Shown: positions 41,661 to 48,105 of the stretch, in pieces
Position numbering within the stretch: the stretch's first letter is position 1
Layout: every line of letters starts with the position of its first letter
Assembly (NCBI GenBank): GCA_937886715.1
Contig: CAKZZD010000017.1
Span: 62,001 to 126,000, forward strand
Reading direction: 5' to 3'
Source: an uncultured Bacteroidales bacterium
GTDB taxonomy: Bacteria; Bacteroidota; Bacteroidia; Bacteroidales; P3
Length of the DNA stretch: 64,000 nt
The notes under the pieces: generated by a model
Seen by the model: the letters and a program-made list of their open reading frames with translations, nothing else
Database searches by the model: none
Told to the model about the DNA's origin: nothing
Position numbers and translations under genes: made by a program

Positions 41661-42049
41661 AACACAAAGTAAGACTGACCGTGATAGACAAGAAACTGTT
41701 TCCAGAACTGCAACAGCGCTATTGCGCCGACCCATGTTCTGGAGCCTGCCCATGCTACAATGTGGGAGATGTCTTCGAGTTCTACCGCGATGGGGAGCGC
41801 GACGACTTCTGGCACTGCGGTTTCAATACCCTTGTACATACCGATGCCGATCCCGCCACGGTAGCCGGTGGCCCCATGCTGCCGTTCTGTTCCGAGTTGT
41901 GGGATGCCATTTCACGGTATATCTACACTGGCTTGCAGGGAGGCTCCATCATGAAGGGGTGGATGAGGAATGAGAACGAGATGATTGCCTGCTGCTCCGA
42001 TGGCACACGGCCTGTGATATTCAAGATAGAAAGAATTGACTACGAATAA
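41657..42049 (+). CDS. TIGR04076 family protein
   Basis: 130 residues, Cys-rich (eight Cys, including ADPCSGACPCYNVGD and IACCSDGTRPVIFKIER). The opening KVRLTVIDKK and the closing DGTRPVIFKI match the TIGR04076 family, of unknown function and often beside redox genes. The start overlaps the previous stop by ATGA, so it is co-translated with the aldo/keto reductase. Confidence 0.8.
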   Translation: MKHKVRLTVIDKKLFPELQQRYCADPCSGACPCYNVGDVFEFYRDGERDDFWHCGFNTLVHTDADPATVAGGPMLPFCSELWDAISRYIYTGLQGGSIMKGWMRNENEMIACCSDGTRPVIFKIERIDYE

Positions 42050-42065
42050 GTAAAGACTTATCATT

Positions 42066-42482
42066 ATGCTGACCATCCGACATATAAGGCATTGGTATGA
42101 GCCGAGGCTTCCGCACGTGGTATTCCTCGACGGCTTCTATGCCGGTATGGTGGGCCAGGATGACTGTCTTCTGCTCGACGCCCCTCGCGGCACCTATGAC
42201 CTCAAGGTGCAGTTCGGAAGCCGTGTGCCGTTAGGCAAAAGCGGAAAGAGCATCGACATGTCGGTATCATCGACGAAACAAATCGAAATCTCCGGCAGCG
42301 TCGATGTCGAGTATGTTTTTCACGACCGCGAACGCATCTGGAACATCCTCTTCGACATCGACATCATCGTGTGGGTGGTATCGTGGTTCGTGCAGATGCC
42401 TCCTGTCTACAAGATACTCTCCGATGCATTCTTCGCCGTGTGGCTGGTGCGCCTGGTGTTGATAAGGAAGAGCTACTCATAA
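42066..42482 (+). CDS. Small hypothetical protein with C-terminal membrane segment
   Basis: 138 residues. The first two thirds are beta-rich (VVFLDGFYAGMVGQDDCLLLDAPRG), like a small PEGA or carbohydrate-binding beta-domain, and a hydrophobic stretch (about 100-130) suggests a membrane anchor. It begins 16 bp after the previous stop. I do not recognise the family. Confidence 0.6.
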   Translation: MLTIRHIRHWYEPRLPHVVFLDGFYAGMVGQDDCLLLDAPRGTYDLKVQFGSRVPLGKSGKSIDMSVSSTKQIEISGSVDVEYVFHDRERIWNILFDIDIIVWVVSWFVQMPPVYKILSDAFFAVWLVRLVLIRKSYS

Positions 42483-42562
42483 TAACGGAAAGCCAGAATA
42501 CTGTTGATCCCGACGGCACAAAGATATAATGACTACGTACAACCCTTAATAAGGAATATAGC

Positions 42563-42967
42563 ATGAAGAAACTGATAATGCCAATATTGGCTGCCTGCCT
42601 GCTGGCAGGTTGCAATGACAATAACAAACAAGAAAAAGATATGCCCATTACAATGAATATCCGATATTCTGGAAAGGACGGAAGCGCTTTGCGCTTTGCC
42701 AAGGAGATGACTTCCAGCGGCACCGTCGATGCCATCAGGGCAGAGGAGGGGAACCTTCGCTATGAGTATTTTGTTTCGATGGATGATCCTGAAACCGCAT
42801 TGCTCATAGACAGTTGGGAAGACCAGTTGGCCATCGACCGCCACCATTCCTCTCCCATGATGAAAACCATTGCCGCCCTGCGTGAAAAATACGACTTGCA
42901 CATGACGGTAGAGCGTTATCTCCCCGTCGAACTGCCTGGCGGCGAGGACCAATATGTAAGAAAATGA
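42563..42967 (+). CDS. Putative quinol monooxygenase (ABM/YgiN-like) lipoprotein
   Basis: 134 residues. A lipoprotein signal ends CLLAGC (Cys about 16). The ferredoxin-like ABM domain follows: MNIRYSGKDGSALRFAKEM, GNLRYEYFVSMDDPETALLIDSWEDQLAIDRH and a last His-rich helix with MMKTIAALREKY. ABM proteins oxidise or sequester quinols or small aromatics; envelope anchoring is unusual outside Bacteroidales. It belongs to the redox island. Confidence 0.8.
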   Translation: MKKLIMPILAACLLAGCNDNNKQEKDMPITMNIRYSGKDGSALRFAKEMTSSGTVDAIRAEEGNLRYEYFVSMDDPETALLIDSWEDQLAIDRHHSSPMMKTIAALREKYDLHMTVERYLPVELPGGEDQYVRK

Positions 42968-43016
42968 CAGCATATAAGTGGCTTTATTTCATTGAACATA
43001 CAAACATTATTATAAC

Positions 43017-43580
43017 ATGAAACAACCGATTAAACAGACAGAATCCATATTCCCGATGCCCGTGCTGCTGGTGGCTACCTACAATGATGACGGATCGGTG
43101 GACGTGATGAATGCTGCATGGGGAACTATGCTTGATCGTGGCCGCGTGGCCCTCAACCTGACCGAGACCCACCGCACGGTGGATAACATCAAGCGCCGCA
43201 AAGGCTTCGTGGTGCATATCGCCGATGCCGCCCATGTGGTGGAAGCCGACTGGTTCGGAGTGATCTCCGGCAAGACGGAGAAGGACAAGTTCGCCAAGAG
43301 CGGTCTCACTGCCGTGAAGTCGCAGGTGGTCGATGCCCCTGTCATCAACGAGCTCCCAATCGCCATCGAGTGCGAGTTCATTGAATACCAGAGCGACGAT
43401 ACCGGCCTTGGTGTCATCGGCAAGGTGCTCCAGACCTCTGTTGAAGCCGACAAGATGAAAGACGGAAAACTGGACATCGAGAAACTCGAAGCCATCGCCT
43501 TCGACCCCTACACGCATGGCTACTATAAGGTCGGCGCCCGTGTCGGAGAGGCTTTCAAGGATGGCCTGAAACTGAAATAA
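43017..43580 (+). CDS. Flavin reductase family protein (FMN-binding split barrel)
   Basis: 187 residues. The N-terminal PMPVLLVATYNDDGSVDVMNAAWGTMLD, followed by VALNLTETHRTVDNIKRRKGFVVHI and a late FDPYTHGYYKVG, match flavin reductase/FMN-binding split-barrel proteins. It would bind FMN and reduce flavin with NAD(P)H, feeding electrons to a neighbour. It ends 1 bp before the PfkB kinase gene. Confidence 0.88.
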   Translation: MKQPIKQTESIFPMPVLLVATYNDDGSVDVMNAAWGTMLDRGRVALNLTETHRTVDNIKRRKGFVVHIADAAHVVEADWFGVISGKTEKDKFAKSGLTAVKSQVVDAPVINELPIAIECEFIEYQSDDTGLGVIGKVLQTSVEADKMKDGKLDIEKLEAIAFDPYTHGYYKVGARVGEAFKDGLKLK

Positions 43581-43581
43581 G

Positions 43582-44481
43582 ATGCGCCCCGCTCGTGTAA
43601 TAGGCATAGGAGAGACGGTGCTTGACATCCTTTTCAAGGACGACCAGCCGCTGAAGGCCGTCCCGGGAGGATCAACCTTCAACAGCATCGTCTCGCTCGG
43701 ACGTGCCGGTGTGCCGTGTGCAATGGTGACGGAGGCCGGCGGTGACCATGTGGGTGACATCATCTGCCGTTTCCTGCAGGATAATGGAGTCACGTCGGAG
43801 TTCGTCTGCCGCCATGAGAATGTGAAGTCGCACATCTCGCTGGCTTTCCTCGACGGGAACAACGACGCGCAGTATGTCTTCTACAAGGACCATGCCTTCG
43901 TTTCGCTTGATGGCAAGTTGCCGGAGATTACCCAGGACGACGCGGTGCTGTTCGGCTCCTTCTTCGCCATCAATCCGGCCATTCGCCCTGTGGTGGGTGG
44001 ATTACTGCGTTCCGCCCATAATGCCGGTGCCTGGCTCTACTACGATGTCAACTTCCGCAAGAACCATATCGCAGACCTGCCACAGGTGCTGTCCAATGTC
44101 GAGGAGAATATGACACTCTCCGATGTGGTGCGTGGCTCTGTCGAGGACTTCGGCTATTTGTTCGGATTGGCTGACACAGATGCTATCTATAAACGTGTGA
44201 GCCAATTCTGTGACAAGCTGATACTGACCGATGGAGCGCGTCCGATACGGGTATACACGCCAGGAGGTTGCGAAACCTATGCTGTGCACCCTGTGGAGAC
44301 CGTCAGCACTGTGGGAGCAGGCGACAACTTCAACGCCGGTTATATCTATGCCAAGATGCTGGGTTGCAATGACTATGCGTCAAGGATAGAGATGGCGCAG
44401 CGTTGGAGCCAGGACGTCTGCCGCCAGATGGGGAACAACATTGGTGACAGTCTGGTGGCAGAATTAAAGCAAGGAAAATGA
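43582..44481 (+). CDS. PfkB family carbohydrate kinase
   Basis: 299 residues. The substrate-side AVPGGSTFNSIVSLGRAGV motif and the anion-hole/catalytic motif TVGAGDNFNAGYIY (catalytic Asp) are both present. It resembles fructokinase or other ribokinase-like sugar kinases; substrate not readable. It starts 1 bp after the flavin reductase stop. Confidence 0.92.
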   Translation: MRPARVIGIGETVLDILFKDDQPLKAVPGGSTFNSIVSLGRAGVPCAMVTEAGGDHVGDIICRFLQDNGVTSEFVCRHENVKSHISLAFLDGNNDAQYVFYKDHAFVSLDGKLPEITQDDAVLFGSFFAINPAIRPVVGGLLRSAHNAGAWLYYDVNFRKNHIADLPQVLSNVEENMTLSDVVRGSVEDFGYLFGLADTDAIYKRVSQFCDKLILTDGARPIRVYTPGGCETYAVHPVETVSTVGAGDNFNAGYIYAKMLGCNDYASRIEMAQRWSQDVCRQMGNNIGDSLVAELKQGK

Positions 44482-44499
44482 CGAACATAATTGTGTCCC

Positions 44500-45330
44500 A
44501 TGAAGATAAAGGCATATTATTTCAGCCCTACGGGTGGCACGCTACATGTGTTGCACGACTTCGTTGTGCCGTTGGGCATGTTGCTGCGCTCGGAGGTCGA
44601 GTACCACTCCTACACCCTGCCGGAAGAGCGCGAGGATTTGCCTCAGTTCGACGATGAAGATGTCATTGTCTGGGCAACGCCCGTCTATGCCGGTCGCATC
44701 CCTAACAAGACCCGCGACTATGTGTGTCAGGCTCTTCATGGAAGAGGAAACCCCTCTATTGCCCTTGTGACCTTCGGAAACCGTGCCTATGACAATGCCT
44801 TGGCCGAGCTGCTGGGTCTGATGCGGGATGGCGGCATGAAACCCGTCGGAGCTGCCGCCGTGGTGACGCGACACGCTTTCAGTGACACCCTCGGAGCCGG
44901 ACGGCCAAACAAACAAGACCTAACCAATCTGGATGACTTTGCAGTGCTGATGGCTGGGAGGTCTCTCGCCGTCTTGCAGGGAAAGAACATTTCCGACCTT
45001 ACGGTTCCTGGCGAGGCACATCCAGAGAAATACTACACTCCGCTTAAGATCAATAACGCCCCTGCGGGCTTCCTCAAGGCCAAGCCGACATGCGATACAG
45101 ACATCTGCACACGCTGCGGCAGGTGTCGGCATGTCTGTCCGATGGGAAGCATCCGTGTCGATGACAACATCCCCTCGTTTGAGGGCATCTGTATCAAGTG
45201 CCAGGCCTGCCGCCGGATATGCCCCACGGGAGCCATCGCCTTCACCGACCCTGATTATCTCTCCCATGTGGCCATGATTGAGCAAGCTTTTGCGGAGCCG
45301 AAAAAGAGCGAGTTCTTTGTTGCTAGATGA
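44500..45330 (+). CDS. EFR1-type flavodoxin-like protein with two 4Fe-4S clusters
   Basis: 276 residues from ATG 44500-44502. The N-terminus IKAYYFSPTGGTLHVL is a flavodoxin-like FMN-binding loop, and VIVWATPVYAGRIPNK follows as in flavodoxin/EFR1 proteins. The C-terminal third has two ferredoxin motifs, CTRCGRCRHVCPMGSI and CIKCQACRRICPTGAI, each CxxCxxCxxxCP. It should shuttle electrons in the cytosol between flavin and iron-sulfur partners. Neighbours include two flavin reductases, an aldo/keto reductase and an ABM protein. Confidence 0.88.
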   Translation: MKIKAYYFSPTGGTLHVLHDFVVPLGMLLRSEVEYHSYTLPEEREDLPQFDDEDVIVWATPVYAGRIPNKTRDYVCQALHGRGNPSIALVTFGNRAYDNALAELLGLMRDGGMKPVGAAAVVTRHAFSDTLGAGRPNKQDLTNLDDFAVLMAGRSLAVLQGKNISDLTVPGEAHPEKYYTPLKINNAPAGFLKAKPTCDTDICTRCGRCRHVCPMGSIRVDDNIPSFEGICIKCQACRRICPTGAIAFTDPDYLSHVAMIEQAFAEPKKSEFFVAR

Positions 45331-45366
45331 TGTTGATGAATTAGATGAAGAAAAAGAAATAAAGAT

Positions 45367-45618
45367 ATGACGCACGGACATGAAGTCCTCGCCATGATGC
45401 AGGGACACAGAAATACGGAGCGGAGCCTTCTGGAGCTCATCATTATCCACTTTGGCTCCGATGAGCGCTTCTGCACATGCAGTGCGGAGAACCTCACCGC
45501 CCATGTGTTGATAGACTTCCTGAAGGAACTAAACCGATGGGGGAGGGATTCATGGTGGACACTAACAAGGTGTGAGAAATTGAATAAAGCATTGACGGCC
45601 TGCAAGATGAAAGAATAA
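45367..45618 (+). CDS. YecH-like metal-binding protein
   Basis: 83 residues. HGHEVLAMM near the start, LIIIHFGSDERFCTCSAENLTAHVLIDFL in the middle and CKMKE at the end match the YecH/TIGR03853 family, with conserved His and Cys likely to bind metal. Its role is unknown. It starts 36 bp after the EFR1 gene. Confidence 0.8.
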   Translation: MTHGHEVLAMMQGHRNTERSLLELIIIHFGSDERFCTCSAENLTAHVLIDFLKELNRWGRDSWWTLTRCEKLNKALTACKMKE

Positions 45619-45620
45619 AA

Positions 45621-46085
45621 ATGCAAAACTTCTACTATACATACATTCCCGAATCGGATTCCTTTGCCCTTGACGGATATAATGGCGACGAGGCCGAGGT
45701 TGTCATTCCGCACGAACAGGCGGGCAAGCCAGTGACGATGGTCTTCGACAACGTGTTCTGTGGACATACGGAAATAGTCTCCGTTAAATTCCCCGATGCC
45801 GTGTACTATATAGGAAGCTATGTCTTCGACGGTTGCGCTAATCTGCGGCATATTGACCTGCCTGCCAGCCTTGAAACCATCTTTGCGTATGCCTTCGCTC
45901 GCTGCGGTGTTGAGGAGGTGGTGCTGCCGGAGAAAACGAGGTATATCCCGTTTGCCGCCTTCAAAGACTGTAAGCGCCTGCGGCGTGTCATATGCAACGA
46001 CAATCTGGCGGAAATCGCAAACAACGCTTTCTCCGGGTGTGACCAATTGACCGAAATCGTAAACAATCCGTCTGCCAGAAAGTGA
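45621..46085 (+). CDS. Small BspA-like leucine-rich-repeat protein
   Basis: 154 residues without a signal peptide. Four LRR_5-type repeats are visible, e.g. IGSYVFDGCANLRHIDLPASL and AFKDCKRLRRVICNDNLAEIANNAFSGCDQL. Full BspA proteins are much longer and secreted; this is a short cytosolic version, possibly a protein-interaction partner of the island. It lies 2 bp after the YecH stop. Confidence 0.8.
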   Translation: MQNFYYTYIPESDSFALDGYNGDEAEVVIPHEQAGKPVTMVFDNVFCGHTEIVSVKFPDAVYYIGSYVFDGCANLRHIDLPASLETIFAYAFARCGVEEVVLPEKTRYIPFAAFKDCKRLRRVICNDNLAEIANNAFSGCDQLTEIVNNPSARK

Positions 46086-46088
46086 CAC

Positions 46089-46361
46089 GTGCCTAGCTAC
46101 GCGACCATAACACTCATATATCTTGCCGCCATCAATGTGGTGACATTCTTCGTGTACGGCATCGACAAGTGGAAGGCCAAACACAAGCAGTGGCGCATCT
46201 CCGAGGCGGCTCTGCTACTGTTGGTGGCACTGGGTGGCAGCATAGGGGCATGGATCGGCATAAAGGTGTGGCACCACAAGACACAGCACAAAAAGTTCCG
46301 ATATGGAGTGCCGCTGATACTCATCGTTCAAATTGTCGCGGTTATATTTATTGCATTTTAA
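46089..46361 (+). CDS. DUF1294 membrane protein, GTG start
   Basis: 90 residues, starting at GTG 46089-46091, 3 nt after the previous stop. Transmembrane segments are near 5-23, 38-60 and 70-90. The stretch YGIDKWKAKHKQWRISE, with LLVALGGSIGAWIG after it, is the DUF1294 signature. Function unknown. Confidence 0.85.
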   Translation: MPSYATITLIYLAAINVVTFFVYGIDKWKAKHKQWRISEAALLLLVALGGSIGAWIGIKVWHHKTQHKKFRYGVPLILIVQIVAVIFIAF

Positions 46362-46453
46362 ACGTAGGAATGTTCAGATGGATTTTGTGTCACGGGCTGT
46401 TCTCCAGCGAAGGAAAGATAACAGATGCAATACCGAATAATGCTTTTACAAAT

Positions 46454-47068
46454 ATGAAAAAAACAGTACATTCATTATTGGCCTCCGCATTGATGTTGAC
46501 CTTATTGGCCGGCTGCGGTGGCCGGGATCAAATCAAGGAAAACAACACCATTATGAATGCTGACCTGAAAGCTTTTGACGTTCAGAAAGACTTTGATGCC
46601 AACGGTTTCACCTATTTTACCCGAAACCTCATCCTCTGTTGTGGCGACACCACCGAGTGCAATGCCATGACCATCGGCTGGGGAGGCATTGGCAACTACC
46701 TTGGACACAATCGTCCATGCGTAACTGTATATGTGGCACCTGCGCGCTACACCTACGAGTTCATGGAGCGCTATCCGCGCTTCACCATTATGGAGTTTGA
46801 TGACCCCAATGTGTGGCAGTATCTGGGCAAGTATAGCGGCCGCGATGGCGATAAAGCCGCTGCCCTCGGTCTCCATGTGGCCTACACCAAGCACGGCACA
46901 CCCTACTACGCGGAAGCCAAATCGGTCATCGAATGCGAAACTATGACAGCATGGCATCAGACGGATAAGGATTTCCGCAACAGCACACCAAAACGTTGGT
47001 ACAATGAATTTGAAGCTGGAATCCACACCATTTATATTGGTGAGGTTCTTGGCGCATGGAAACGATAA
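46454..47068 (+). CDS. Flavin reductase family lipoprotein
   Basis: 204 residues from ATG 46454-46456. A lipoprotein signal ends LLAGC (Cys about 19). The split-barrel domain has ECNAMTIGWGGIGNYLGHNRPC, then VYVAPARYTYEFMERYPRFTI and a late ISTPKRWYNEFE-like end. It is similar to the cytosolic flavin reductase at 43017 but distinct, with an envelope location. Together with the ABM lipoprotein it suggests that some of this redox chemistry occurs outside the cytosol. Confidence 0.85.
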   Translation: MKKTVHSLLASALMLTLLAGCGGRDQIKENNTIMNADLKAFDVQKDFDANGFTYFTRNLILCCGDTTECNAMTIGWGGIGNYLGHNRPCVTVYVAPARYTYEFMERYPRFTIMEFDDPNVWQYLGKYSGRDGDKAAALGLHVAYTKHGTPYYAEAKSVIECETMTAWHQTDKDFRNSTPKRWYNEFEAGIHTIYIGEVLGAWKR

Positions 47069-47252
47069 GCTTTTTCATTAAAGATTATTGCCACGAAAAA
47101 CGGCTTCTCCAAACGTGCAACCTTGGCCGTGACGTTGATGCCGACATCTGGAGAATCGGCGCCATCACTTTTGGCCCTCATCTCACACAGATATTGGCAC
47201 TTCTCGCTCCGCACCAGCGAGCCGTTCTGCATTCAATAAAAATCCATCTGTT

Positions 47253-47832
47253 ATGACCGAGAAAGAGAAACAGCAGCGAGGTGAGTTGTATAACCCCGCT
47301 ATCGACCCTGAACTGAAATCCGAGCTTCTGCAAGCCAAAGAGTTGTGCCATCAGTACAACAATCTTTCGCCGGCCGACTTTGTCGGCCGGCAGGCGGTGC
47401 TTCAACGCCTGCTCGGTCACGTCGGTGAGCGGTGCTGTATCATGCCGCCGCTGTGGTGCGACTACGGATACAACATAGAGGTAGGTGACGACTTTTTCGC
47501 CAACTACAACCTCACTATCCTAGATGGCGCCAAAGTGCAATTCGGCAATCACGTATTCGTGGGTCCAGGGTGCGGATTCCTCACAGCTCAGCATCCTATT
47601 GATGCTCAACGACGCAACACCGGACAGGAGTGGGCCTTTCCCATCACCGTGGGCGACAACGTATAGATAGGTGCAGGAGTACAAGTTCTTCCCGGTGTCA
47701 GTATCGGCCACAACAGCGTGGTGGGCGCCGGAAGTGTTGTCACCCGCGATGTTCCCCCCCTATACCGTCGTCGCCGGCAATCCTGCACGTCCCATCCGCA
47801 CCATTGAGCCTGAATCAAATGAAAAGCTCTGA
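47253..47832 (+). pseudogene. Broken sugar O-acetyltransferase (maltose/galactoside acetyltransferase type)
   Basis: The first 137 codons read as a hexapeptide-repeat acetyltransferase: MTEKEKQQRGELYNP, PLWCDYGYNIEVGDDFFANYN and AQHPIDAQRRN with the catalytic His. Frame then stops at TAG 47664-47666, where Trp (TGG) is expected in the VGDNVWIGAG repeat. Continuing the same frame gives IGAGVQVLPGVSIGHNSVVG and the VVGAGSVVTRDVPP block. A run of seven C (47754-47760) then shifts the frame: six C would restore YTVVAGNPARPIRTIEPE and a stop at 47830-47832. So there are two lesions. The first 137 codons alone lack the left-handed helix needed for activity. Confidence 0.85.
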
Positions 47833-47903
47833 TTACGCCTTTGCCGAGGGATGACTCGTAAACCAATAGAAACGCGTCGCAAGCCTTAATCCGAAGGAAA
47901 CAA

Positions 47904-47931
47904 AAAGAGCATCGGGAAACCGATGCTCTTT
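47904..47931. terminator. Bidirectional terminator between acetyltransferase pseudogene and tRNA-Gln
   Basis: Perfect 12-bp arms AAAGAGCATCGG and CCGATGCTCTTT around a GAAA tetraloop. It sits 1 bp past the 3' end of tRNA-Gln (minus) and also after the + strand island. Confidence 0.88.
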
Positions 47932-47932
47932 G

Positions 47933-48003
47933 TTGTCCTACCTGGATTCGAACCAAGACAAGCTGATCCAGAGTCAGATGTGCTACCGTTACACCATAGG
48001 ACA
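47933..48003 (-). tRNA. tRNA-Gln (anticodon CTG)
   Basis: A 71-nt cloverleaf on the minus strand: acceptor TGTCCTA with TAGGACA, T-arm GGTTCGAATCC and an anticodon loop CTCTGGA (CTG at 47971-47969), reading CAG. No encoded CCA is present. A consensus promoter lies upstream at 48033-48063. Confidence 0.93.
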
Positions 48004-48032
48004 AACTCAACTTCCTCTCTCGAAAGCGGGTG

Positions 48033-48063
48033 CAAAAGTACACACTTTTTTGTTATTGGCAAA
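48033..48063 (-). promoter_or_regulatory. Bacteroidetes promoter for tRNA-Gln
   Basis: TTTG (48063-48060), a 19-nt spacer and TACTTTTG (48040-48033) on the minus strand, a full match to the phylum consensus. Confidence 0.85.
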
Positions 48064-48105
48064 ATTTTTTCTCAAAAAATTTTGTACTGATTGAATTTTA
48101 TTGTG

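Noticed and set aside
47056..47256. 66-codon plus-strand frame between the flavin reductase lipoprotein and the acetyltransferase pseudogene
   Set aside because: It overlaps the end of one gene and the start of another, has no recognised domain and unusual content. The 184-bp gap may hold decayed sequence but I cannot show what.
47754..47760. C7 run as a phase-variable switch
   Set aside because: The gene has a separate upstream amber codon, so changing the run alone would not restore function.
47933..48003. tRNA-Gln 3' end as an integration site for the redox island
   Set aside because: No direct repeat of the tRNA 3' end was found around 40374-40805, and there is no integrase in the window.
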